Assembly: GCA_964616985.1 (NCBI GenBank)
Contig: CAZTVF010000029.1
Coordinates: 1 to 48,389, forward strand
Direction of reading: 5' to 3'
Length of the DNA stretch: 48,389 bases
DNA from: CAZTVF01 sp964616985
GTDB lineage: Bacteria > Planctomycetota > Phycisphaerae > SM23-33
Part shown: piece after piece, positions 35,085 to 44,639 of the stretch
How positions within the stretch are numbered: position 1 is the stretch's first letter
Layout of the letters: every line of letters begins with the position of its first letter
The notes under the pieces: generated by a model
Told to the model about the DNA's origin: nothing
Database searches by the model: none
The model's input: only the letters and a program-made list of their open reading frames with translations
Made by a program: the position numbers and the translations under genes

Positions 35085-35867
35085 TCAGGATGCGGGTTTG
35101 GAGGGGATGAACTTGTCAAAGAATATCTTGTCGGGTCCGATGCCCTTGGCCGCCAGGACACCGAGCGACGATTCGATCAACGCCGGCGGGCCGCACAGGT
35201 ACGCCTCCACCGGCGTGCCATGGTTCACTTCCTTTTCGATCACTTCCGCAAGCAGCCCCACGTGTCCGTCCCATGGAGCGTCCCCGGCAGGGGAGGCGAT
35301 GACCGGCGTGAAATGGAACCAGTCCGCCTGCTGCTCGAAGCGGCGCATCTCGTCCAGCAACGGCAGGTCCTTGCGGGTCGCCGCGCCGAGGAACAGCCGG
35401 CATTCCCGCGACATGCCGCTCTCTTTCATGTAGCGGAGCATCGACCAGAACGGCGAGATGCCCGAGCCCCCGGCGATCCACACCATCGGCGTCGAGGAGT
35501 CTGAGAGGCCGAACCGGCCATACGGGCCGAAGAAGGACACTTCGTCGCCCACGGCGAGCTGGTGGAATATCCAGCTCGTGCCGACGCCGCCCGGCACATG
35601 CCGGACGCACAGCTCCACCGCGTGGCTGTCCTGCGGCGGGTTGGCCAGGCTGTACATGCGGAAGACTTCCTTCTGCCCCGCCGGCGTGGGGATCTTCAGA
35701 CGGATCGTCTGCCCGGGATGGAAGCGAATCTCCGACGGGTCGCGAAGGGCGATGCGGATGTTCCGGATATCGGCCGTGAGATGCCGTATCGATTCCACGA
35801 CGCCGACGAAGCGCGAGGCAATGGCGGCAGCGGGTTTAGCCGAAGGAGTAGAGGCCATTTCGCTCAT
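35085..35867 (-). CDS. FAD/NAD(P)-binding reductase (ferredoxin reductase/NqrF-like)
   Basis: This is a 260-residue flavoprotein. The FAD-binding barrel shows FHPGQTIRLKIP and FRMYSLANPP (R-x-Y-S flavin motif). The NAD(P) domain has MVWIAGGSGISPFWSMLRYM and the C-terminal AYLCGPPALIESSLGVLAAKG. It resembles the reductase half of NqrF, phenol hydroxylase and xylene monooxygenase systems, but has no 2Fe-2S ferredoxin domain. It should move electrons between NAD(P)H and an unknown acceptor. Confidence 0.9.
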   Translation of the reverse strand: MSEMASTPSAKPAAAIASRFVGVVESIRHLTADIRNIRIALRDPSEIRFHPGQTIRLKIPTPAGQKEVFRMYSLANPPQDSHAVELCVRHVPGGVGTSWIFHQLAVGDEVSFFGPYGRFGLSDSSTPMVWIAGGSGISPFWSMLRYMKESGMSRECRLFLGAATRKDLPLLDEMRRFEQQADWFHFTPVIASPAGDAPWDGHVGLLAEVIEKEVNHGTPVEAYLCGPPALIESSLGVLAAKGIGPDKIFFDKFIPSKPAS

Positions 35868-35984
35868 ACTCTAGCGTCGGCAGTTGGTGAAGGGAAGTTT
35901 AGCGGTTTTGAAACCGCGGCGGATGCCGCTAACGTTCGCGCTTCTCGATGGTCTCATGAGTTGTCATCACTGAAGGAGTGAACC

Positions 35985-36554
35985 ATGAAGACCGGAACGA
36001 TGCATCTGAGAGTGCTGGGAATGATGGTTGCGGCTCTGATCGCCATGCCGGCGGCCTCGGCGTTTGCCAGAGATCGCGATGACGACGAAGATCGCGGTCG
36101 CCAGGGCGTGAATGAACGCCACGACGGCGATGGCGATCGACCCTCGTGGCGGCGCGATGGCCGCGACGATCGAGGCCACGTCCAGGTCGGCCATTCCACC
36201 GTCGGCCAGCGTTGGGTTCCCGGCCACTTCGAGATGCGGACCGAGCGGGTGCTGGTCGAAGAAGGCCACTTCATGACGCAGACGACGCAGGTGCTCGTAG
36301 AGGCCGGTCATTGGGAAACCCGCTTCATCCCGGCCGTGACGGAGACCCGGCGGGATCGCCATGGACGGCTTTACACGATCGTCCTGGCCGAGAGGCGGAC
36401 CGAGCGGGTGTGGGTTGCCCCGGTGTACGAGACGCGGCAGACGCGCGTGTGGTGCCCGCCGCAATACGAAGACCGCCTGGTGCGCGTGTGGGTCGCCGGC
36501 TGCTACGTGACCCAGCGTTCCACCTGCCTTCCCCACACCGAGGCGTGCCGATAG
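35985..36554 (+). CDS. Secreted repeat protein with PGHxE-type motifs
   Basis: This 189-residue protein has a signal peptide (VLGMMVAALIAMPAASAFA), a charged Asp/Arg-rich linker (residues 28-65) and repeats of the type RWVPGHFEMRTERVLV, GHFMTQTTQVLVEAGHWETR and VWVAPVYETRQTRV. Each repeat contains an aromatic-Pro-x-Tyr/His-Glu core, as in small YXWXPG(H/Y)E envelope proteins. It is presumably extracytoplasmic. The function is unknown. Confidence 0.85.
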   Translation: MKTGTMHLRVLGMMVAALIAMPAASAFARDRDDDEDRGRQGVNERHDGDGDRPSWRRDGRDDRGHVQVGHSTVGQRWVPGHFEMRTERVLVEEGHFMTQTTQVLVEAGHWETRFIPAVTETRRDRHGRLYTIVLAERRTERVWVAPVYETRQTRVWCPPQYEDRLVRVWVAGCYVTQRSTCLPHTEACR

Positions 36555-36778
36555 CCGAAACGAATCCACCCGCCATGGCGTCGCCCGGCGCCATGGCTTT
36601 CTTTTTGCGCCCATTCCGACGGCGGCACCGCCTGCTGGATCTCACCCTCTCATCATCCACGCCACCTCCGCCGCCCGCGGCAAAAAGACTTGCAGGACAG
36701 TCCCGCCAAGCGAGAATGACGCACTCTGATGTTTTGGAGAACGCGGTATTACAGATTCCCAAGATGAAGGAATGTCCA

Positions 36779-39247
36779 ATGAGTTACTCCCTCGCCGGCC
36801 CGGATCGCTTCGCTCGTCATACCCTCCTGTGCATCTTTGTCGCTGTGTGTGCGTCAACGGCCGCGCAGGCCGCTGGGCTGAACGTGAAGTTCGGCGACAC
36901 GGGCATCGAGAGCATCACGTACAACGGCACGGAGTTCGTCGCGCCGGGCGAAGGCGGCATGGTCGTCAATTCCGCCTTCCTCCAGCGACCCGACAACAAG
37001 GGTTCCGGCGCGCCGATCAACAAGGGCAAGACCGCCTTCGACGCCGGGACGCAGACCCTCACCACCGAGTATGCGTGGGGCTCGGCCTCCTGTGCATACA
37101 AGGTGGCTGGCGACCGCCTGGACATCCTCGTCAAGATCACCAATGCCACCGATCCCAATGCCAAGGAAACGATCGACGGGGCGGATGTCACCGTCCTGAA
37201 ACTCCTGCTGCCCGACGAACGCTCGACCCCCGGCGGCGCCTCGCTGGGCTTCAAGGCCGTCAAGTGCCCCACCGCGCAGGTGGTCCTGTGCGATTGGGAG
37301 GTCAAGGCCCCCATTTCGCTGTCGGTCGCCGCGCGGGGGGGCAAGGACCAGGGCTTCCCCGTTCGCCTGGCCGTGCCCCAGTCGGCCCAGCCGGTCCACC
37401 CGATCGTCGCCGACCACTGGTTCACCGTGAGCGGCCGCAAGGTGGCCTCGGGGCAGTCGCAGGAATTCCACATGTCGCTCAACTTCGGTCCCGCCGACGC
37501 CCCGGTGGAGAAGGTGTGCGGCGACTTCCTTGAGCACTCGCGCGCCCAGCGGCCGATGGCGCTGAACTGGCCCGACCGCCGCCCCATCGGCTGCATCTTC
37601 CTGGCCAACCCCATGACCGGGTGGAAGACCAACCCCCGCGGCTACCTCTTCGGCAAGGGGCAGAAGAATGACGTGACGACGCCCGAAGGAATCGCCGCCT
37701 TCAAGGCCGACCTGCTCAAGCACGCTGACAACTGCATCAAGATCCTCAAGGAGGGCAATTGCCAGGGCGTGGTGATCTGGGACCTGGAGGGGGCGGAGTT
37801 CTGGCACCCCGTCACGTACATCGGCAACCCGCAGTCGATGTCGCTGGCCTCGCCGGAGATGGAGCAGTGCGCCGACGAGTTCTTCAAGAAGTTCACCGAC
37901 GCGGGCTTGAAGGTCGGCCTGACCATCCGCCCTACGGAGATCATCGCCAACAAGAAGACGTTTGTCCGCCTGTGGCACCGCGACGTGCTGGACCCGGCGG
38001 CGCAGATGGCCGAGAAGATCGCCTACGCCAAGAAGCGATGGGGCTGCACGATATTCTACCTGGACTCCAACGTCTTCGGCCCCGGCTGGGACGTCGAGGT
38101 CAAGGGCGTGCCGTGGACGCTGCCCACGCGGATGATCGCGGAACTGAACAAGCAGCACCCTGACGTGCTGGTCATTCCCGAATGGGAGAACCCCGACTAC
38201 TACGCGTATTCCGCCCCCTACAAGGGCTGCAACATCGGCCAGATCGCCTCCAACCCCGTCTCGCGGACGGTCTGGCCGTCGGCGTTCAGCGTCGCGATGC
38301 CCAATACGAGAATGCTGGAGGAGAACTGGGATGCCTACGTTGCCGCCGTGATCAAGGGCGACATCCTGTTCTTCACCGGCTGGTATTCATCGCAGGAAAA
38401 CCAGATGGTGCTGATGGTGTACGAGGAAGCGGGGTACATCAAGTCGGGCCCGCCCCAGGCCCTCGCCGGGGCGGACGTGGCGGCACTGCTCAAGCTCGCC
38501 GGCGCTGCCGACGTCGCCACGCGCTACCACGTCGCCAAGGCCCTGGCCAAGTTCAAGGATGCGCAGTCGGCCCAGACGCTGAACACCATGCTGGCCGACG
38601 AGAGCCTCCTGGTGCGCCGCCAGGCCCTCGTGTCGCTGGCCGCCATCGGCTCGGCCGCTGACGCCACGATCGTCGAGAACCTGCTGGGCATCCTGAAGGA
38701 GAAGAAAGCGAATCTCGGGTTCCTTCGCATCTTCGCCTCGCGGGCCCTGGGGGCAGCGGGCGACGCCGCCGTCGGCCCCCTGGTGGAGATGATCGCCAGC
38801 AAGGACGCCGCCCCGCTGCTGCCGTATACGATCCAGGCTCTGGGCGCCACCGGCACGGCCAACCCCGACGCCGTCGAGGTCCTGATGCCCATGCTCGACA
38901 GCAAGGACAGCTATCTGCGGACGCAGGCCGCCAAGGCGCTGGGCTCGCTCAAGGCCAAGGCCGCCGTCGATAGACTGATCGCCCTGCTGGAGGACGCCGA
39001 CGAGCAGGTCTCCGTCACCGCCGTCTGGGCCCTGGGCGAGATCGGCGACATCAAGGCCGTCACGCCGTTGATCAACCACTTCGACCGCGGGTACAAGACC
39101 GTCGTCGTCTACCGCATCCGCAACACGCAGGACGACGCGCTGAGGAAGCTGACCGGCAAGAAGCTTTTCGGCAAGAATGCCTGGGTGCCCTACTGGAAGC
39201 AGAACAACCCCACGCAGCCCGCCAGCGAGCCCTCGACCCGGCCGTGA
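36779..39247 (+). CDS. Secreted glycosidase-like protein with C-terminal HEAT repeats
   Basis: This 822-residue protein starts at ATG 36779, with AAGGA seven bases upstream and a signal peptide (LLCIFVAVCASTAAQA). A beta-rich N-terminal domain (LNVKFGDTGIESITYNG) is followed by a TIM-barrel-like region (about residues 250-550; VVIWDLEGAEFWHP, VGLTIRPTEII, IFYLDSNVFG, VLVIPEWENPDYYAYS). The last 260 residues are HEAT/PBS-lyase repeats (VATRYHVAKALAKFKD, TQAAKALGSLKAKAAVDRL, VTAVWALGEIGDIKAV). The combination suggests a secreted sugar-active enzyme with a protein-binding tail. The deacetylase gene follows 36 bases later. Confidence 0.8.
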   Translation: MSYSLAGPDRFARHTLLCIFVAVCASTAAQAAGLNVKFGDTGIESITYNGTEFVAPGEGGMVVNSAFLQRPDNKGSGAPINKGKTAFDAGTQTLTTEYAWGSASCAYKVAGDRLDILVKITNATDPNAKETIDGADVTVLKLLLPDERSTPGGASLGFKAVKCPTAQVVLCDWEVKAPISLSVAARGGKDQGFPVRLAVPQSAQPVHPIVADHWFTVSGRKVASGQSQEFHMSLNFGPADAPVEKVCGDFLEHSRAQRPMALNWPDRRPIGCIFLANPMTGWKTNPRGYLFGKGQKNDVTTPEGIAAFKADLLKHADNCIKILKEGNCQGVVIWDLEGAEFWHPVTYIGNPQSMSLASPEMEQCADEFFKKFTDAGLKVGLTIRPTEIIANKKTFVRLWHRDVLDPAAQMAEKIAYAKKRWGCTIFYLDSNVFGPGWDVEVKGVPWTLPTRMIAELNKQHPDVLVIPEWENPDYYAYSAPYKGCNIGQIASNPVSRTVWPSAFSVAMPNTRMLEENWDAYVAAVIKGDILFFTGWYSSQENQMVLMVYEEAGYIKSGPPQALAGADVAALLKLAGAADVATRYHVAKALAKFKDAQSAQTLNTMLADESLLVRRQALVSLAAIGSAADATIVENLLGILKEKKANLGFLRIFASRALGAAGDAAVGPLVEMIASKDAAPLLPYTIQALGATGTANPDAVEVLMPMLDSKDSYLRTQAAKALGSLKAKAAVDRLIALLEDADEQVSVTAVWALGEIGDIKAVTPLINHFDRGYKTVVVYRIRNTQDDALRKLTGKKLFGKNAWVPYWKQNNPTQPASEPSTRP

Positions 39248-39283
39248 GTGCGGCGAATCGATGCGATAGATAGAGGAGAGAAC

Positions 39284-40084
39284 ATGCGAATCCTTTTCGA
39301 CCGGTTTCCGCAGGGCAAGGGCAAGGCCCTGACCATGAGCTACGACGATGGCAGGGTGCACGACCGCCGGCTGGTGGAGATATTCAACCGCCATGGCATC
39401 CGGGGCAGCTTCCACCTCAACTCCGGCTTCCTCGGCAAGGCGGGGTACATCGAGGCGGCCGAGGTGGCCAGCCTGTTCGCCGGTCACGAGGTCTCGGCCC
39501 ACACGGCCACGCACCCGATGCTGGGCGACCTGCCGCTGGACATGATGGCGGCGGAGATTCTCGACGACCGCCGCGCGCTGGAGGCGCTGGTGGGTTACCC
39601 CGTCCGCGGCATGTCGTACCCGTTCGGCTCGTACAACGACCGCGTGCTGGGCATGCTGCCGGCGGTGGGCATCGAGTACGCCCGCACCGTCGCCAGCACG
39701 CAGAACTTCGGCGTGCCGGCGAACCTGCTGACGTGGCATCCCACGGCCCATCACAACAACAACATCGCCGAACTGGGCGAGCGGTTCCTCAAGCACGAGG
39801 CCCGGTGGAACTTGTCCCTGCTGTACGTGTGGGGCCATAGCTACGAGTTCGACGCCAAGGGCAATTGGCAGGTTATCGAAGACTTCTGCAAACAGATGGG
39901 CGGCAACGACTCGATCTGGTATGCGACCAATGCCGAGATCGCCGCCTACCTGACGGCGCTGAGGGCGCTGAGGTTCGGCGCGTCGGCCGACATCGTCCAC
40001 AACCCGTCGGCGATGCCCGTCTGGGTGACGCTCGAGGGCAAGGTGTGCGAGATCGCCGCCGGCGCGACGGTGAAGCTGTCGTGA
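39284..40084 (+). CDS. Polysaccharide deacetylase family protein (NodB homology)
   Basis: The protein has 266 residues from the ATG at 39284 (GAGGAGAG upstream). The NodB motifs are MSYDDG (motif 1, with two Asp), SAHTATHPML (motif 2, H-T-x-x-H-P) and MSYPFGSYNDRV (motif 3, YPFG.YN). These build the zinc-dependent carbohydrate esterase site. No signal peptide is seen. It probably deacetylates an oligosaccharide or glycan released by neighbouring enzymes. Confidence 0.88.
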   Translation: MRILFDRFPQGKGKALTMSYDDGRVHDRRLVEIFNRHGIRGSFHLNSGFLGKAGYIEAAEVASLFAGHEVSAHTATHPMLGDLPLDMMAAEILDDRRALEALVGYPVRGMSYPFGSYNDRVLGMLPAVGIEYARTVASTQNFGVPANLLTWHPTAHHNNNIAELGERFLKHEARWNLSLLYVWGHSYEFDAKGNWQVIEDFCKQMGGNDSIWYATNAEIAAYLTALRALRFGASADIVHNPSAMPVWVTLEGKVCEIAAGATVKLS

Positions 40085-40088
40085 CACT

Positions 40089-40108
40089 CGCCTGCCGCTG
40101 GGCAGGCG
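40089..40108. terminator. Hairpin between convergent deacetylase and helicase genes
   Basis: CGCCTGCC-GCTG-GGCAGGCG is a perfect eight-pair stem in the 28-base gap between converging genes, resembling the hairpin at 21085. No T tract follows on either strand. Confidence 0.45.
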
Positions 40109-40112
40109 GATG

Positions 40113-41801
40113 CTACCGCTCGACGAACCGCCGGACCGTGACCTTCTGGCCCTTGATGAGGCTGTTGCGCATGGCGAGGAGGACCTCTTCAATCGCCTCG
40201 GCGGGCAGTTCAACGAGCGAGAAGCGATCCTCGATCTCGATCGCCCCAATGCTCTTGCCGCTGATGCCCGATTCGCCGGCGATCGCCCCGACCAGGTCCT
40301 GCGGCCGCATGCCCGACGCCCTGCCCGCGCCGACGTAGATGCGGGCCATGTCGGGCCCCGGACCAGCCAGGCGTTTGCCCTTGAGCTTCCTGTCGCGCTT
40401 GACCGGGGCGCCGGCGGCGGCCGGTGTCGGCGCGCGGAAGGCGGGGATGTCGATCTCGGTGTCGTCGTGTTCGCCGCAGGTGGCCAGGTGGGCCAGCTTG
40501 ACCGCCGCCAGCGCGATCTTCATGAGGTCGTGGTCCTGCATGAGCGGGTCGATGGCCGACCGATACTGCTCGAGGTCGTCCCCCTGGGCGGCCTGCTGCA
40601 GGGCGGCGCGGGTGTTTTCCAGGCGTCGGGCCCTCAGGTCGGCCACGGTGGGCACCTTGGCGATTTCGATCTTGCCCTTGGTGTGGCGCTCGAACTGCTG
40701 GAGCAGCCGCGACTCGCGCGGGTCGGCCAGGGTGATGGCCACGCCCTCGCGCCCGGCCCGCCCGACGCGACCGATACGGTGTACGTACGAATCGGGCGCG
40801 GTGGGAACGTCGTAGTTGATGACGTGGGAGAGCTGCTCGATGTCCAGCCCGCGGGCGGCCACATCGGTGGCGATCACCAGGTCGATCGCGCCGTCGCGGA
40901 GGAACTTGATGACGCGGGTCCGCTGGTCCTGCGAGATGCCGCCGTGCATGGCCTCGGCGCGGTAGCCGTGGGCACTGAGCTTCTCGGTCAGTTCGTCCAC
41001 CTCGGTGCGCGTGCGGCAGAAGACCAGTGCCGCCGCGGGATCTTCGAGGTCCAGGATGCGGCTCAGCGCGGCCAGCTTGCTGGCGCGGGGGACAACGTAG
41101 GCGGTCTGGCGGACGCGCGGCGCCGAGCCCTTGGGCATCGTCTCGCGGGCGATCTGGATGCGGACGGGGTCCTTGAGATGACGCTTGGCCATGCCGGTGA
41201 TGCGCGGCGGCAGCGTGGCCGAGAACATCACGGTCTGGCGTTCCTTGGGCGTCTGGGCCAAGATGGCCTCGAGGTCCTCGGCGAAACCCATGTCCAGCAT
41301 CTCGTCGGCTTCGTCCAGCACCAGCGTGGCGATGCCGCTGAGGTCGAGCGTTTTGCGGCGGATGTGGTCCAGGGCCCGCCCGGGGGTGGCGACCACCACG
41401 TCCACACCGCGCTCGATCATCCGCAACTGCTGGCCGAACGAGTGCCCGCCGTAGATGGGCACGACCCCGACCTTGAGGGCCTGGCCGTATTTGTGGACGG
41501 CTTCAGCCACCTGCATGCACAGTTCGCGCGTGGGGACCAGCACGAGCGCCGACGGCCGCGGCCGATCCTTCGCGGCTTCGGCGATGCGCTGAAGCATGGG
41601 CAGCGCGAAGGCCGCGGTCTTGCCGGTGCCCGTGGCGGCCTGCCCCATGAGGTCGCTTCCGGCTAGCATGGGGCCGATGGCAGCCCGCTGGATGGGCGTG
41701 GGCTCTTCATAGCCCAGAGCAGCCAGCGTCGACAGCAGCCTGGCGTCGAGCCCCAGATCGGCGAAGCCTTCCAACAATTCAGATTTTTCATCGCTTGTCA
41801 T
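40113..41801 (-). CDS. deaD: DEAD-box ATP-dependent RNA helicase (DeaD/CsdA-like)
   Basis: This 562-residue helicase has the Q motif (GYEEPTPIQRAAI), Walker A (AATGTGKT), DEAD motif (LVLDEADEMLDMGF), SAT (MFSATLPP), VATDVAARGLDI and HRIGRVGRAGREG. Residues about 475-562 form the DbpA-type RNA-binding domain (ARIYVGAGRASGM ... LPAEAIEEVLLAM). It should remodel RNA in ribosome assembly or cold adaptation. Confidence 0.95.
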   Translation of the reverse strand: MTSDEKSELLEGFADLGLDARLLSTLAALGYEEPTPIQRAAIGPMLAGSDLMGQAATGTGKTAAFALPMLQRIAEAAKDRPRPSALVLVPTRELCMQVAEAVHKYGQALKVGVVPIYGGHSFGQQLRMIERGVDVVVATPGRALDHIRRKTLDLSGIATLVLDEADEMLDMGFAEDLEAILAQTPKERQTVMFSATLPPRITGMAKRHLKDPVRIQIARETMPKGSAPRVRQTAYVVPRASKLAALSRILDLEDPAAALVFCRTRTEVDELTEKLSAHGYRAEAMHGGISQDQRTRVIKFLRDGAIDLVIATDVAARGLDIEQLSHVINYDVPTAPDSYVHRIGRVGRAGREGVAITLADPRESRLLQQFERHTKGKIEIAKVPTVADLRARRLENTRAALQQAAQGDDLEQYRSAIDPLMQDHDLMKIALAAVKLAHLATCGEHDDTEIDIPAFRAPTPAAAGAPVKRDRKLKGKRLAGPGPDMARIYVGAGRASGMRPQDLVGAIAGESGISGKSIGAIEIEDRFSLVELPAEAIEEVLLAMRNSLIKGQKVTVRRFVER

Positions 41802-42047
41802 CGATTACCTGTTCATCTCAAAGAGTGCATCCGGGCGAGGACATTTCCTGCGAGGCCTGACTGATTGCGTCCGCGAGTTCCCCTCCGCAAACCCTCGCCG
41901 AAGCAGGCCGGCTCTGGCTCGCGCGGCGCTTCAGAGTTGACGCGCCGGGGCTGATCATAGCGGATCATGATGCCCCAACGCCACCCTTCGTGCTGTGGGA
42001 CTCGTGATCTGATGGATCGCGAGGCCGCCAACTTGGCAGGGCCGGGG

Positions 42048-43160
42048 CTACTCGAGGCGGCCGAACATGATGCGTTCCTTGCGGGAGTCGGAGAAGTCGC
42101 CCTGCGTGACGGTGAGGTAGATCGCGCCCCGGTACTGCCGGAAGACGGGGTACTGGAACGACTTCTCCGTCTCGAAACGATACTTCCGCTGCCAGGTCGC
42201 GCCGTCCCGCGACGTGTCGATGTTGAACACCGACCGCGACGCGCCATTGATCTGCGTAGCCTCCTGCCAGCCGAGGTGATAGACGCCGTCGAAGCATTCG
42301 AAGGTCGGCTTGGAATTGAGGCCGTTGGGCACCAGCGGCCAGCATTCGTGCGGGGCCCAGGTCGCACCGTCGCGGCTGCGCGCGAACATGTAGTTGACGC
42401 TGCCCTCCTCCTGCCGCGAGATCGCCAGCCAGCTGCCGTCGGGCAAGCGGTTCACCGCCGCCTCCGAGAGTGCCGCCGTGAGCGGTTCGAAGAAGTGCCC
42501 CAGGACCGTGAACCGGTCCATGTTGTCATTCAAGGTGGCCAGTGCAATCTGGCGGATGCTGAAATTGTTGAGCACCACGTGGACCCGCCCGTCGAAGACC
42601 TTGAACGAGTCGATCATGTACAGCCCGAAGTCGCGCTGCGGGCGGGTGAAGCCCTTGGCGGCGGCGTGGCGATAGAGGTGCAGCGGCTGCATGGGGAAGA
42701 CCCCCTGGTCGGTCTGGATCTGGGCCTGGTGGATCGCCCAGATGAACCGGCCTCGCCACAGGTCGTAGTCGATGTACCACGTCTGCGACTGCCGCGCTCC
42801 GGGATCTTCGCTGGCGAAGAACACGCGAAGTGTGCTTTCGTCCCTGCGGATGACGCGCGGCACGAAGCACGCGCCGGCGGGCAGCGCGGCGTTCTCGTAG
42901 ACCTTCTGGGAAGCGGCGAACGTCTCCGTCTGCTCCACGCGGCCGGTGGCGACATCGACGATCGAGAGGGCGCTGTAAACAAATGGCCACTGCGGATCCT
43001 CGCCCGGCTGCACGTCGTTGGCCATGTAGACGATGTAGGCCTTGCCGTTGACGATGATGAAATCAGAATCGTGCGCCCCCTTCACCGTCGGCAGGCACAC
43101 ATTGACCAGGGACGCCATCACGCGGTCGCCGGCCTTGCGGGGATCTTCGATTGCGGCCAT
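42048..43160 (-). CDS. Sialidase/beta-propeller-type glycan enzyme
   Basis: This 370-residue protein has repeated beta-strand and Asp-box-like elements (SRDGATWAPHECW, SRDGATWQRKYRFE) and YIVYMANDVQPGEDPQWPFVYSALSIVD. It has the layout of the six-bladed sialidase superfamily. No signal peptide is visible. The catalytic Tyr/Glu pair is not certain, so it may hydrolyse another sugar or be non-catalytic. It is co-directional with the next upstream gene, about 17 bases away. Confidence 0.72.
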   Translation of the reverse strand: MAAIEDPRKAGDRVMASLVNVCLPTVKGAHDSDFIIVNGKAYIVYMANDVQPGEDPQWPFVYSALSIVDVATGRVEQTETFAASQKVYENAALPAGACFVPRVIRRDESTLRVFFASEDPGARQSQTWYIDYDLWRGRFIWAIHQAQIQTDQGVFPMQPLHLYRHAAAKGFTRPQRDFGLYMIDSFKVFDGRVHVVLNNFSIRQIALATLNDNMDRFTVLGHFFEPLTAALSEAAVNRLPDGSWLAISRQEEGSVNYMFARSRDGATWAPHECWPLVPNGLNSKPTFECFDGVYHLGWQEATQINGASRSVFNIDTSRDGATWQRKYRFETEKSFQYPVFRQYRGAIYLTVTQGDFSDSRKERIMFGRLE

Positions 43161-43177
43161 CCAGCTTCTCCTTGTTA

Positions 43178-44326
43178 TCAGGACGTCAGCGGCACGACGT
43201 ACACCTGGGGCGTGCCCGTCTTGTCGGAGGTGTACGTGACGTATCGGCCGCTGGGGCTGAACGAGGGGTGCACGTGGGCGCAGGCCCCGTGCCCGCCGTC
43301 GCTCGAGGAGTCGGGCCAGCAGAGAACCTCATGGCGGCCGGTCCGCATCTCGATCCGCAGCAGCGGGCCATCGTGCGGGTTCTGCACGTCGCTGACGAAG
43401 TATCGCTGGTCGCTCGAAAGCACGCCGTGGCCGAGGCGGTACTGGTCGGTCTCAAAGTGCGTCTGCAGGTCATCGCCGTTGCGCGAGACGGAACGGATTC
43501 GCACGGGGGTCCATGCGCTGCCCGCCTTCTCGAAATAGATCATGCGTTCGCCGTCGGGCGACCACGACTCGTGCGTGACGGTGCGGCCGGGGGGCGGGGT
43601 GATGAATCGCCTCGGCAGGCCGTCGCTGACCCGCACGGCCCAGGTCCGGGTGCGCATGTGCTGCGGCCAATCGTTGCGCCAGCAGGCGTTGTCCAGCGGC
43701 ACGAAGGTGATGAGGTCTCTGTCGCCGGGGCAGATCAGCGGGTGCCCCAGCGGATACCACTGCAGTACGGGGTGGATCGCGCCGCCACCGAGGGTGACGG
43801 CCAGCAGCAGCATGCCCTGGGGGTTGGCGACGGCGGCGGCAACGCGGTAGCCGTCCGCCCGATCTTTGCTGGAACAGACCGGCGCGGAAAAGCTGCCGCC
43901 GCTCTTGGTATGCTCCGAAAGATCGGCCTCTGTGCGGCAATCGAGCGTGTGCACATCCACGCTGCGGAGCAGAGTGCCCGCCCAGTACAGGCAGCGGCAG
44001 CCGTCGGGATGCATCGAGAACCGCGCCTGGCCGATCTCTTCCGGCGTCAGGCATGTCAGTTCACCCGTGGCCAGGTCGCATCGCCACAGGCGCGACGCGC
44101 CGTCGCGCTGCGAGCGAAAGACGACGAATCTCTCATCGGCCGTGAAGCCCTGGGCCTCGAAGTACGGGGCCTCGCTCACGTCATTGGCCGAGGTGATCTG
44201 CCAGACCATGCGGCCGGTCTTGGAGTCCGGGGCCTTGATCCACTCGGCCGGCAGCGTCTTGGGAACCCATGCTTCGGTCAACGGTCGCTCCTTCCCCCGA
44301 CCTTGGCAGGCGGGGCAATCGTGCAT
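43178..44326 (-). CDS. Oligogalacturonate lyase-like (PL22) beta-propeller protein
   Basis: The protein has 382 residues from ATG 44326; a TTG at 44281 with an AAGGAG Shine-Dalgarno is an alternative start that would drop a CPACQGRG knuckle. The rest is a seven-bladed TolB/WD40-like propeller with ESWSPDGERMIYFEK, HPSFSPSGRYVTYTSD and MVWQITSANDVSEAPYFEAQG. Relatives in PL22 cleave unsaturated oligogalacturonides. Histidines typical of the Mn site (for example HESWSPD and HVHPSFSP) are present. The pair with the preceding propeller gene suggests a pectin- or uronic-acid-related step (inference). Confidence 0.75.
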   Translation of the reverse strand: MHDCPACQGRGKERPLTEAWVPKTLPAEWIKAPDSKTGRMVWQITSANDVSEAPYFEAQGFTADERFVVFRSQRDGASRLWRCDLATGELTCLTPEEIGQARFSMHPDGCRCLYWAGTLLRSVDVHTLDCRTEADLSEHTKSGGSFSAPVCSSKDRADGYRVAAAVANPQGMLLLAVTLGGGAIHPVLQWYPLGHPLICPGDRDLITFVPLDNACWRNDWPQHMRTRTWAVRVSDGLPRRFITPPPGRTVTHESWSPDGERMIYFEKAGSAWTPVRIRSVSRNGDDLQTHFETDQYRLGHGVLSSDQRYFVSDVQNPHDGPLLRIEMRTGRHEVLCWPDSSSDGGHGACAHVHPSFSPSGRYVTYTSDKTGTPQVYVVPLTS

Positions 44327-44639
44327 GTTCACCGCAGGACTTGGTAGTGTACCATGGTCGCGGCGGCACGTTAGGTCCTTGTCAAGAATAAGGTGTTTGG
44401 GGGTATGGCGCCCTGGCGGCGGCGGTGAGGCCGGATAATTCTTGGTAAAATTACTGCTTATTCGGCCCCCGGGCGGGTAGACTTGTATCGTTCGGGAATG
44501 TCCGACGGGAAAAGAGCGCTCGATATTCGAATCGCATCTCTCGCCTGCGTCCCCTGAATCCGGCCGAATCGCGGCCCTTTCACTTTGACCCGGAAAGAAA
44601 ACTGCGGGTCGAAAATGCCCCTGTCACAGGAGACTGAAG
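44327..44639 (+). promoter_or_regulatory. Long leader of the RRM gene
   Basis: No protein-like frame is present. Two hairpins are visible: GGCCG-AATCG-CGGCC (44562-44576) followed by a short CTTT, and GACCCG ... CGGGTC (44587-44610) just upstream of an AGGAG Shine-Dalgarno. Such structured leaders are common before cold-induced RNA-binding protein genes, but no cold-shock motif is identified. Confidence 0.4.

Noticed and set aside
36146..36778. Long upstream extension of the HEAT protein overlapping the repeat protein gene
   Set aside because: It overlaps a real secreted gene in another frame. The ATG at 36779 has a Shine-Dalgarno and a signal peptide.
39245..39286. In-frame TGA between the HEAT protein and the deacetylase, which share a reading frame
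   Set aside because: The deacetylase has its own strong Shine-Dalgarno and start. No Cys or hairpin lies near the TGA, and the shared frame has a one-in-three chance.
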